Origin: Bacteroidales bacterium
Lineage (GTDB): Bacteria > Bacteroidota > Bacteroidia > Bacteroidales > JAOZMU01
DNA length: 21,531 bases
Reading direction: 5' to 3'
Assembly (NCBI GenBank): GCA_029934165.1
Contig: JAOZMU010000010.1
Location: 1-21,531 of the forward strand
Shown: piece after piece, positions 1 to 6,923 of the stretch
How positions within the stretch are numbered: the stretch's first letter is position 1
Layout: each line of letters starts with the position of its first letter
The notes under the pieces: generated by a model
Seen by the model: only the letters and a program-made list of their open reading frames with translations
Databases searched by the model: none
Told to the model about the DNA's origin: nothing
Position numbers and translations under genes: made by a program

Positions 1-375
1 TGCATTGTTTTTCTGTGTTTATGGCACAGTAACGAAACTATCACAAAAATACAATATTATGTCGAATTATGCAACTTTTTTTAACACTTTTTGTATCTGT
101 AATAGCCTGATATTCAAGGTGTTACTAAAGTCAGAAACTTGAGTAAATTTATTATTGTCCAAAGTCTAATAACGAAAACATTAGTAAAATGAATTTAATA
201 AAGTAAGCCATTAAAATTCCTAACTAAAACTAAATCAGGCGTAAGCAAAATTATTAATTATTAATTTTCCATTACTTAATAGGTTATAATAAGCTAATTT
301 TTATAATATTTTAACTAACACCTTGAGAGTTGATATGAGCCAAAATTTATTTCAAGGACTTAAAAGTATGCAAAA
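1..375. other. AT-rich leader region upstream of the nonulosonate genes
   Basis: No convincing gene is seen in this stretch. It is very AT-rich, with runs such as the TTATTAATTATTAATTTT block near 251-268. A TATAAT hexamer sits at 285-290, but no good -35 partner was found, and I see no copy of the Bacteroidota TAnnTTTG promoter box at a convincing position. The only short reading frame with a plausible start is an 18-codon one at 335-391. The region probably carries the promoter or 5' leader of the operon that follows, but this is inferred from position only. Confidence 0.4.
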
Positions 376-391
376 ATGCACAATAATGTAA
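335..391 (+). other. 18-codon mini-ORF overlapping the first gene
   Basis: ATG at 335 opens an 18-residue peptide beginning MSQNLFQGLK that ends at TAA 389-391, overlapping the start of the aldo/keto reductase (376) in another frame. A GAGAG run lies 7 bases upstream of the ATG. It could be a leader peptide, the surviving 5' end of a lost gene (there are two other gene scars in this window), or chance. The first ten residues look protein-like, but no family can be assigned. Confidence 0.15.
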
Positions 392-1290
392 ACAGAATAG
401 CACTCGGCACGGTTCAATTTGGGCTGGATTATGGAATAAATAACAAACAAGGAAAGCCATCTAAAAGCCAAACATTTAAGATGTTAGAGTTTGCCTACGA
501 AAAAAATGTGCGTGTTTTTGATACGGCGTTTGCTTATGGAAACGCAGAAGAACTTTTGGGCGAATTTATTTTTTACAACGGAATTGAAAAGGAAGTAAAT
601 ATTATTTCAAAACTAAAACCAAATGTTTTTGACAATTCTAATGAAGAGAAACAAATGATAATTGTTTCGGAATTTCATAAATCGCTCGAACGACTAAAAG
701 TAAGTAAGTTAGATGGATATTTGCTACACACCCCAGAGTATGTGTATGATAATAAGGTTATTGCGGCTTTACAAAATTGCAAAAAGGAAAGAATTGTCAA
801 CAACATAGGTGTTTCTACATACAACGAACCGGAAGCTGTTTATGCTGTTGAAAAAACAAATATTGATTATATTCAAATACCATATAATATTTTTGACCAA
901 AGGCTACACAAAACAGATTTCTTTAGTATTGCAAAAAAGAATAATGTAAAAATTTATGCTCGAAGTCCGTTTTTGCAAGGATTGTTTTTTATGAAACCCG
1001 AAGAGGTGCCGCCAAACCTTGCCGAAGCAAAAAAATATTTAGAAAAATTAGATGTCATTATAAAAAAATATAATATTAGCAGAGCTGAAATATCTTTGAT
1101 GTATTCTTTCCTAAACAAGGATTTTGATTACGTTGTTTTTGGTGTAGATTCGCTTGAGCAATTGAAGGAAAACATTGAAATAGTTAGCAATATAGATGAG
1201 AATGCGGAATGGTATGCCGAGGTGCAACGCAGTTTTGTCGATATAGAAAAACATTTAATATTACCAAGTCTGTGGGCTAAAAAGAAATAA
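376..1290 (+). CDS. Aldo/keto reductase family oxidoreductase
   Basis: The 304-residue protein has the N-terminal ALGTVQFGLDYGI pattern typical of aldo/keto reductases found in nonulosonate and polysaccharide loci. The expected catalytic tetrad is visible: Asp49 (VFDTA), Tyr54 (AYGNAE), Lys79 (ISKLK) and His118 (GYLLHTP), on a TIM-barrel-length chain. The family uses NAD(P)H to reduce or oxidise carbonyl/hydroxyl groups. It is followed after 2 bases by the cytidylyltransferase, so the two are almost certainly co-transcribed. The substrate is unknown. Placed with the class III aminotransferase and PseG/PseI genes, it could oxidise or reduce a side-chain carbon of a nonulosonic acid or its hexose precursor. 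The start at 376 puts the conserved beta-strand eight residues in, as usual. Confidence 0.9.
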   Translation: MHNNVNRIALGTVQFGLDYGINNKQGKPSKSQTFKMLEFAYEKNVRVFDTAFAYGNAEELLGEFIFYNGIEKEVNIISKLKPNVFDNSNEEKQMIIVSEFHKSLERLKVSKLDGYLLHTPEYVYDNKVIAALQNCKKERIVNNIGVSTYNEPEAVYAVEKTNIDYIQIPYNIFDQRLHKTDFFSIAKKNNVKIYARSPFLQGLFFMKPEEVPPNLAEAKKYLEKLDVIIKKYNISRAEISLMYSFLNKDFDYVVFGVDSLEQLKENIEIVSNIDENAEWYAEVQRSFVDIEKHLILPSLWAKKK

Positions 1291-1292
1291 AA

Positions 1293-2048
1293 ATGAAGAC
1301 ACTTGCAATTATTCAAGCCCGAATGGGATCGACACGTTTGCCGGGCAAAGTTTTATTAAGTTTAGGCGGAAAAACTGTAATTGAGCAGGTGGTTTCGAGA
1401 GTGCGTAGAAGCATCAATATTGATGAAATTATTGTTGCCACATCAATCGAAAAAAACAATTTGCCACTCATAAAAAAATGTTCGGAACTTGGAGTTAGGG
1501 TTTTTGTTGGTTCGGAAAACGATGTTTTAGATCGCTATTATCAAGCTGCTAAGTTATTCAAACCCAGCAATGTAGTGCGTATAACTGCCGATTGTCCATT
1601 GATTGATTCTGAGGTTATTGACAAAGTTATAGAAACACACATCGAAAAAAAAACCGATTACACTACAAATGGAAATCCGCCAACATTTCCTGATGGTTTA
1701 GACACAGAGATTTTTACTTTCGAGGCATTAGAAAAATCTTGGAAATGTGCGAAGCTATCATCTGAACGTGAGCATGTTACACCATATATTATTGATAGTG
1801 GTCTGTTTACAAAAGCAAATGTATTAAACGATACTGATTTAAGTGCATATCGTTGGACATTAGACCAAAAGGAAGATTATGAAGCCATTAAAACAATTTA
1901 TGAAAACTTTGGCAATGAGTATTTTGGACTAAAAACAATTTTACAATTTGTAGAAAGCAATCCGCATGTTAGTAACATCAATGGCTTTATAACAAGGAAC
2001 GAAGGCTATATTAAAAGCATAGAAACAGATAAAACGCAGAAATTATGA
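1293..2048 (+). CDS. SpsF-type cytidylyltransferase (probable CMP-nonulosonate synthetase)
   Basis: The 251-residue protein starts with the nucleotidyltransferase signature R10-MGSTRLPGK-19 (consensus xRxGSxRLPGK) and has the metal-binding pattern TADCPLID at 98-105. These place it in the SpsF/CMP-KDO-synthetase-like family of cytidylyltransferases. Such proteins replace the classical NeuA/PseF in many nonulosonate clusters and would activate the sugar acid with CTP to give the CMP-sugar donor. A region near residue 125 (NGNPPTFPDGLDTEI) matches the SpsF subfamily style. It begins 2 bases after the aldo/keto reductase and overlaps the next gene by an ATGA, which suggests translational coupling. 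The exact sugar is not determinable from sequence. Confidence 0.88.
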   Translation: MKTLAIIQARMGSTRLPGKVLLSLGGKTVIEQVVSRVRRSINIDEIIVATSIEKNNLPLIKKCSELGVRVFVGSENDVLDRYYQAAKLFKPSNVVRITADCPLIDSEVIDKVIETHIEKKTDYTTNGNPPTFPDGLDTEIFTFEALEKSWKCAKLSSEREHVTPYIIDSGLFTKANVLNDTDLSAYRWTLDQKEDYEAIKTIYENFGNEYFGLKTILQFVESNPHVSNINGFITRNEGYIKSIETDKTQKL

Positions 2049-3367
2049 TAACCAATTTTAAAAAATCGGATGCTTTGTCTGAAAAAGCGCAGCAATTAAT
2101 CCCCGGTGGTGCGCATACATACTCAAAAGGCGTTGACCAATCGCCATTATTAGGACCCAAAGTTATTGCAAAAGGAAAAGGCAGCCATATTTGGGACATT
2201 GACGGAAATGAGTACTTAGACTGGGCAATGGGATTGGCCTCGATTAGTTTGGGGCACGCTTATGAGCCTGTTTTAGAGGTGGTTAGGGAAGAGTTGACTA
2301 AAGGGGTAAATTTTCAATGCCCAAGTCCAATAGAAATAGAATTGGCAGAGATGTTCGTAAAAGAAGTGCCCGGAGCAGAAATGGTCAAGTTTGCAAAAAA
2401 TGGCTCGACAGCCACAACCGCAGCAATAAAATTGGCACGAGCATACACAGGTAAAAAACACGTAGCGTTTTGTTCTGACCATGGTTTCTTTTCGTACGAC
2501 GACTGGTATATTGGCACAAAACCCAATAACGCTGGAGTTTTGCCCGAAGTTGCTGAGTATTCTATTCCTTTTAAATATAATGATATACAGTCTGTTGAGA
2601 AACTATTTGAGCAATATCCAAATCAAATTGCGGCTGTCATTCTTGAGCCAATGGAGTTTGATTTTCCTGAAAATGATTTTCTGCTCAAAATTCAGGAGTT
2701 GTGTAAAAAAAACGAAACAGTTTTTATTATAGATGAGATGATTACCGGGTTTAGGCTAAACTATCCGGGCGCATACACCATGTTTGGCATAACCCCCGAT
2801 TTAACAACATGGGGAAAAGGAATTGCTAATGGCTTTTCTACTTGCATGTTAGCCGGACGAAAAGAAATAATGAATCTTGGCGGAATAAACCATGACAAAG
2901 AGCGTGTTTTTCTTATCTCGACAACGCATGGCGCAGAAACTCATGCACTTGCAGCGGCAATGGCGGCAATCAAAGCGCACAAAGCGCAAAACTCAATCGA
3001 GCGCAATAAAATTACAGGAAATAAAATAAAAGAAGGAATAAATAAACTGATAAAAGACAATGGTTTAGACGATTACATATCTATTAAAGGGCATCCAAAT
3101 TGGCAGATGATGCAATTTAAAGACAAAAATCAAAAAGATTGTGTCGGATTCAGGACTTTAGTTTATCAAGAAGCTGTGAAGCACGGAATTTTCTTTCGAG
3201 GAGCTTTTGTGCCCACAATATCTCACACCGAAACAGATGTTGAACACACGATTGAGGTCTTCGTAAAAATATTTGACACCTATAAAAAAGCATTGAACAG
3301 TGCAGAAGGATACAAAAAATTTCTAATCGGCGAACCAATAAAACCCGTCTTTAGGAAGTTTAATTAA
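2045..3367 (+). CDS. Class III PLP aminotransferase, glutamate-1-semialdehyde mutase-like
   Basis: The 440-residue protein shows the class III fold signatures. GGAHTYSKG is at 21-29, and FAKNGSTATTAAIKLARA (116-133) is the PLP-phosphate region. ILEPMEF is at 199-205, FIIDEMITGFR (227-237) carries the PLP-ring Asp230, and Lys258 in WGKGIANG is the expected Schiff-base lysine. It resembles glutamate-1-semialdehyde 2,1-aminomutase, but it sits in a sugar operon rather than a haem context, so it more likely aminates a keto-sugar or keto-nonulosonate. Paired with the aldo/keto reductase, it could install an extra amino group on the sugar side chain (inference). It overlaps the cytidylyltransferase by 4 bases. 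The next start codon, 2 bases after the stop, belongs to a truncated copy of pseG, marking the original gene order. Confidence 0.88.
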   Translation: MITNFKKSDALSEKAQQLIPGGAHTYSKGVDQSPLLGPKVIAKGKGSHIWDIDGNEYLDWAMGLASISLGHAYEPVLEVVREELTKGVNFQCPSPIEIELAEMFVKEVPGAEMVKFAKNGSTATTAAIKLARAYTGKKHVAFCSDHGFFSYDDWYIGTKPNNAGVLPEVAEYSIPFKYNDIQSVEKLFEQYPNQIAAVILEPMEFDFPENDFLLKIQELCKKNETVFIIDEMITGFRLNYPGAYTMFGITPDLTTWGKGIANGFSTCMLAGRKEIMNLGGINHDKERVFLISTTHGAETHALAAAMAAIKAHKAQNSIERNKITGNKIKEGINKLIKDNGLDDYISIKGHPNWQMMQFKDKNQKDCVGFRTLVYQEAVKHGIFFRGAFVPTISHTETDVEHTIEVFVKIFDTYKKALNSAEGYKKFLIGEPIKPVFRKFN

Positions 3368-3368
3368 C

Positions 3369-3452
3369 ATGAAAATAATTTTCTTGACAGAAGGCGGCAT
3401 CGAGTTTGGTTATGGACATGTTAGCAGATGTTTTGCTTTGATGCAAGCATTT
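3369..3452 (+). repeat. 84-bp direct repeat, copy A
   Basis: Direct repeat of 6840-6923, with 82 of 84 positions identical by eye. Similarity starts exactly at the shared ATG and ends abruptly after GCATTT. It bounds the acyl cassette on the left. Confidence 0.93.
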
Positions 3453-3461
3453 ATAAAATAA
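3369..3461 (+). pseudogene. Orphan 5' fragment of pseG (duplication scar)
   Basis: The first 84 bases (3369-3452) match 6840-6923, the start of the intact pseG, at 82 of 84 positions; the differences are TTG/CTG at codon 6 and GGA/GGT at codon 16. After codon 28 the sequence diverges and the frame runs only two more codons to TAA at 3459-3461, giving a 30-residue stub. The stub keeps the catalytic-loop GYGHVSR but can have no enzyme activity. It starts 2 bases after the aminotransferase stop, where an operon gene would sit. This implies that the ancestral order was aminotransferase followed directly by pseG, and that the genes at 3492-6833 were brought in afterwards. Confidence 0.9.
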
Positions 3462-3491
3462 TTCGATATTAAAATTTAAAAAATATACGAT

Positions 3492-3725
3492 ATGGATTTA
3501 AGTAAATTTAAAAGAAATATTACTGATCAATTCTTAGAGGAAGATCAAAATAAAGTAACTGTTGATGGTGATTTTAGATTGCTTGAAACTTATGATTCGC
3601 TAACAGGCATGTCTATCCTTACAATCATAGAAGATGAATATAATGTAGTTATTCCTATTAATGAATACAGAGAATTAAACACAATTAAAGAACTATATGA
3701 TTATGTAATGGATAAAAAATATTGA
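3492..3725 (+). CDS. Acyl carrier protein
   Basis: This 77-residue acidic protein has the size and helix pattern of an acyl carrier protein. The phosphopantetheine attachment motif is Asp35-Ser36-Leu37 (YDSLTGMSIL), followed by a helix II-like acidic stretch (IEDEYNV) and a C-terminal helix (IKELYDYV). Ser36 would carry a 4'-phosphopantetheine arm on which an acyl chain is built. It is separate from any fatty-acid gene set and is followed at once by a KAS III-like synthase, so it is probably a dedicated carrier for a short or modified acyl group used on the glycan. Its DNA is visibly more AT-rich than the flanking sugar genes. It begins 30 bases after the pseG stub ends. Confidence 0.88.
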   Translation: MDLSKFKRNITDQFLEEDQNKVTVDGDFRLLETYDSLTGMSILTIIEDEYNVVIPINEYRELNTIKELYDYVMDKKY

Positions 3726-3727
3726 AA

Positions 3728-4729
3728 ATGGACACTTACATTAATGGAATATCATATTATCTGCCTGAGCAAACTCTTTGTAACAATGAAATTAATAAAA
3801 ATTTTCCTGAATGGAATGCAGACAAAATATCAAAAAAAACAGGGATAAAAAACAGACATATTGCAGCTAATGATGAATTTGCCAGCGACATGGCTATTAA
3901 AGCTGCAAATAAACTTTTCAGTACGTACAACATTGATAAGGACAAAATTGAACTACTAATATACTGTACCCAAAGTCCTGATTATTTTCTTCCTACAACT
4001 TCCTGTATAATGCAGAATAAATTAGGATTAAAAACTTCTATTGGAGCTTTTGATTTTAATCTTGGGTGTTCTGGATATGTATATGGACTTTCAATGGCTA
4101 AATCTTTTATCGCTTCTGGAATGCTTGATAATGTGCTTTTTTTGACTTCTAATACGTATTCTAAATTCATTAATCCGAAAGATAAATCTAATAAGACAAT
4201 ATTTGGAGATGCAGCAACGGCAAGTCTTATTTCTAGCAATAAAGGAATTTGGCGTATTGATAACTTTGTATTAGGAACAGACGGCAGAGGAGCGGAAAAT
4301 TTAATTGTTAAAAACAACGGAATAAGAAATAAAATAGCAAAGGGTTTTGATATTTTCAATGAAAGTGGAGAATTTACTAAAAATGATGACAATATTTTCA
4401 TGAATGGAGGTGAAATCTTTAATTTCACAAGTAAAGCAGTACCTTCTTTGATTAACAGTTTGTTGGTTAAAAATAATTTAACTCTTGATAAAATTGATGC
4501 TTTTGTTTTTCATCAAGCAAATAAATTTATGTTAGAGTATATAAGAAGAAAAATAAAAATACAGCCGAATAAATTTATTTATTACCTTGAGCAGGTTGGA
4601 AATACGGTATCAAACACTATTCCTATTGCTCTAAAAGAAAAATGCGAACAACGCGATTATCAGAAAATTGTATTAGCAGGATTTGGTGTTGGCTATTCAT
4701 GGGGAGGTTGCGTGTTAAGCAAGGTATAA
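3728..4729 (+). CDS. 3-oxoacyl-ACP synthase III-like condensing enzyme (KAS III / FabH family)
   Basis: Starting from the ATG at 3728 the protein has 333 residues. An in-frame TTG at 3722 would add two residues, but ATG puts the usual INGISYYLPE strand right at the N-terminus. The thiolase-fold catalytic triad is intact: Cys114 in NLGCSGY, His262 in FHQAN and Asn292 in GNTVSN. FGDAATASLI (near 159-168) is the conserved KAS III segment. Family members condense an acyl-CoA or acyl starter with malonyl-ACP, or transfer acyl groups between carriers. With its own ACP upstream (2-base gap) and an N-acyltransferase downstream, it probably makes a short beta-ketoacyl or related acyl-ACP for sugar N-acylation. 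No ketoreductase is present in the cassette, so a 3-hydroxyacyl product would need a reductase from elsewhere. Confidence 0.9.
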   Translation: MDTYINGISYYLPEQTLCNNEINKNFPEWNADKISKKTGIKNRHIAANDEFASDMAIKAANKLFSTYNIDKDKIELLIYCTQSPDYFLPTTSCIMQNKLGLKTSIGAFDFNLGCSGYVYGLSMAKSFIASGMLDNVLFLTSNTYSKFINPKDKSNKTIFGDAATASLISSNKGIWRIDNFVLGTDGRGAENLIVKNNGIRNKIAKGFDIFNESGEFTKNDDNIFMNGGEIFNFTSKAVPSLINSLLVKNNLTLDKIDAFVFHQANKFMLEYIRRKIKIQPNKFIYYLEQVGNTVSNTIPIALKEKCEQRDYQKIVLAGFGVGYSWGGCVLSKV

Positions 4730-4746
4730 TCTAAATAGAATATGTT

Positions 4747-5562
4747 ATGTTCAATAAAGTTCTTAATGCAGTAGAACAACTAAGTCCGAGTAAAGTTCTT
4801 ATTCACTCAGATGTTATGAGAGGATTTCCTGTTAAATACACAAACAGAAAGCAGTTTATTAATACACACTTCGAGTTGCTTGAAAAAACATTCATCAATT
4901 CACAGTTATTTATGCCTTCATTCAACTATGATTTTTGTAAAGGAAAGCCATACTTAATAGAAAAAAGCCCATCTCAGCTTGGAGTATTATCTGAGTATTT
5001 TAGAGTTAAAATATCTGATTGGCGAACAGAAATGCCCGTTTTTTCATTTACAGGAACAGGCGTAAAACCTGAAATCAACTTACAAGACACTTTAGATCCA
5101 TTTGACGAAAACTCTGTATTCCATACATTGAATAGTAATGAAAGTATCATAATGCATTATGGTTCAGAAATATGGCATAGTACGATTATTCACTACGTTG
5201 AAAGACTGTCGAAAAGACTGAATTATAGATATGATAAAGTCTTTATTGGTAATGTTGTTGATGAAAAGGATAATGAACATGAAGTACGTTTAAAATACCA
5301 TGTTCGTCCACTTGGACGGTATTTTGAGTATGATTGGATTAAAATTTATCAAGATTTAAAAAATGTGCAGATTTTATTTGAACACAAAGATATTAACTCT
5401 AATATACTGTTAATCAAAACAAAAGAATTAGTACATTTCTGGCTTGAAAAATTAAAAGAGAATAATTTATATTTTTTGGATAAAAAAAGTTTAGCATGGA
5501 TAACACCATTTTTAGATAAACTTGGAAGGAAATTTTTAATTACAGATTTCGAGAAATCATGA
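4747..5562 (+). CDS. AAC(3)-family (aminoglycoside 3-N-acetyltransferase-like) N-acyltransferase
   Basis: The 271-residue protein has the Antibiotic_NAT/AAC(3) fold pattern. The signs are MPSFNYDF at 56-63, SQLGVLSEYFR at 76-86 followed by WRTEMPVFSFTGTG, DPFDENSVFHTL (117-128), and STIIHYVER (145-153), whose His149 matches the usual catalytic histidine. Chain length is typical. In a glycan locus these enzymes acylate an amino group of a sugar rather than give drug resistance. Directly after an ACP and KAS III, it is the best candidate to move the acyl chain from the carrier to an amino sugar. It lies 17 bases after the KAS III gene and overlaps the next gene by ATGA (5559-5562), so the acyltransferase and the putative hydrolase are translationally coupled. 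Confidence 0.85.
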   Translation: MFNKVLNAVEQLSPSKVLIHSDVMRGFPVKYTNRKQFINTHFELLEKTFINSQLFMPSFNYDFCKGKPYLIEKSPSQLGVLSEYFRVKISDWRTEMPVFSFTGTGVKPEINLQDTLDPFDENSVFHTLNSNESIIMHYGSEIWHSTIIHYVERLSKRLNYRYDKVFIGNVVDEKDNEHEVRLKYHVRPLGRYFEYDWIKIYQDLKNVQILFEHKDINSNILLIKTKELVHFWLEKLKENNLYFLDKKSLAWITPFLDKLGRKFLITDFEKS

Positions 5563-6833
5563 AAAAAATAATTGAACAATACTTCGACCGCCTTTTCCCT
5601 ATAAATCGTAGTCTTACGGGCGATGGAAATCGGGAAACTTTGAAGATTCTTTCGGAAATTGTTGATTTAAAAATTACCGAAATTCCTGCCGGCACAAAAT
5701 GTTTCGACTGGACTGTGCCGCCAGAATGGAACGTAAAAGAGGCATGGATAAAAGATAGCAAAGGAAATTTCATTGTTAATTTTGCCGATAATAATTTGCA
5801 CTTGCTCGGATATTCAACTCCGTTCAAAGGAAAACTTTCGCTCGAAGAATTGAAAAAGCACTTATATTCTTTGCCTGAACAATTAGATATTATTCCATAC
5901 TTAACTTCCTATTATAAAGAGCGTTGGGGCTTTTGTTTGACACACAATCAGCTTTCGAGCCTAAAAAACGAAACCTATGAAGTTTGTATTGATTCCCAGT
6001 TAAAGGACAATGGTTCAATGACAATTGGCGAGGCAATTATAAAAGGCGAAACCGACAAAGAGATTTTGCTGTCAACTTATATTTGTCATCCTTCAATGGC
6101 GAATAATGAACTGTCTGGAATGTTAGTTTCTTCGTTTATTTTCAATGAGTTGAAGAAGCAAAAGAAATTGAAATATACCTATCGGTTTGTTTTTGTGCCA
6201 GAAACTATTGGGAGCATCTATTATTTATCGCAAAATGGCGAACACTTTAAAAACAAGCTAAAAGCCGGATTTGTAATTACTTGCATTGGTGATGACGGAA
6301 ATTTCACGTACAAAAAAAGCCGAAGAGGAAATTCTTTGCCCGATAGAGTCGTTGAAACTGTTCTCAAAAAAACAGAAAAGGATTATTCTATAATAGATTT
6401 TTTTCCTTCGGGAAGCGACGAAAGGCAATATTGTTCGCCCGGATTTAATTTGCCCGTTGGTTCGTTGATGCGAACAATGTATGGCAAATATCCTGAATAT
6501 CATACATCTGCCGATAATAAAAGCTTTATTTCATTTGAGGCAATGGAAAAAAGCGTGCAAAAATATCTTGAGATAATAAAGGTTATCGAAAACAACGATT
6601 GCTACATAAATACGATGCCATATTGCGAGCCACAGTTAGGCAAACGTAGCTTATATCCAACTCTTGGGTCGCAAAAAGAAAGTGCCGATATGGTCGATGC
6701 AATGATGTGGGTTTTGAATCTTGCTGACGGTGAAAATGACTTAATTGATATTTGGCAAAAAACAAATTCTGATTTTGAAACCGTTTTAGAAGTCGTTAAA
6801 AAGCTGGTGGATAACGAATTGCTTAGAAAATAA
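5559..6833 (+). CDS. M28-like metallo-aminopeptidase-like protein (DUF4910 type) with C-terminal winged helix
   Basis: The 424-residue protein belongs to the DUF4910/DUF2172 aminopeptidase-like group often found in polysaccharide and nonulosonate loci. An N-terminal segment (FDRLFPINRSLTGDG, 9-23) is characteristic. Candidate metal ligands are visible: His177 in STYICHPSM, Asn183/Glu184 in NNELSG, Glu215 in VPETIGS, Asp245/246, and His315 in YPEYHTSAD. The last 70 or so residues look like a winged-helix domain. M28-like enzymes cleave amide bonds, and here the substrate could be an N-acylated sugar rather than a peptide, making it a de-N-acylase (inference). Codon style resembles the flanking sugar genes more than the three AT-rich genes before it. 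The pseG fusion starts 6 bases later. Confidence 0.8.
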   Translation: MKKIIEQYFDRLFPINRSLTGDGNRETLKILSEIVDLKITEIPAGTKCFDWTVPPEWNVKEAWIKDSKGNFIVNFADNNLHLLGYSTPFKGKLSLEELKKHLYSLPEQLDIIPYLTSYYKERWGFCLTHNQLSSLKNETYEVCIDSQLKDNGSMTIGEAIIKGETDKEILLSTYICHPSMANNELSGMLVSSFIFNELKKQKKLKYTYRFVFVPETIGSIYYLSQNGEHFKNKLKAGFVITCIGDDGNFTYKKSRRGNSLPDRVVETVLKKTEKDYSIIDFFPSGSDERQYCSPGFNLPVGSLMRTMYGKYPEYHTSADNKSFISFEAMEKSVQKYLEIIKVIENNDCYINTMPYCEPQLGKRSLYPTLGSQKESADMVDAMMWVLNLADGENDLIDIWQKTNSDFETVLEVVKKLVDNELLRK

Positions 6834-6839
6834 ATACCA

Positions 6840-6923
6840 ATGAAAATAATTTTCCTGACAGAAGGCGGCATCGAGTTTGGTTATGGTCATGTTAGCAGAT
6901 GTTTTGCTTTGATGCAAGCATTT
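6840..6923 (+). repeat. 84-bp direct repeat, copy B (within intact pseG)
   Basis: Second copy of the repeat at 3369-3452, with 2 mismatches. This copy continues into the full-length PseG reading frame, so it is the functional gene start. Confidence 0.93.

Noticed and set aside
285..290. TATAAT promoter-like hexamer
   Set aside because: Expected often in such AT-rich DNA; no convincing -35 element or Bacteroidota -7/-33 pair nearby, so not called as a promoter.
2045..3367. Haem-pathway glutamate-1-semialdehyde aminomutase (hemL)
   Set aside because: Class III signatures are shared, but no haem genes are nearby and the gene overlaps a cytidylyltransferase in a sugar operon.
3982..4428. 148-codon open frame on the - strand
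   Set aside because: It lies wholly inside the KAS III gene, which has complete catalytic motifs; the antisense product has low-complexity Leu/Ile/Pro-rich character and no recognisable family.
4747..5562. Aminoglycoside resistance gene
   Set aside because: The fold is AAC(3)-like, but the ACP/KAS III/sugar-gene context and ATGA coupling make a glycan N-acyltransferase role more likely.
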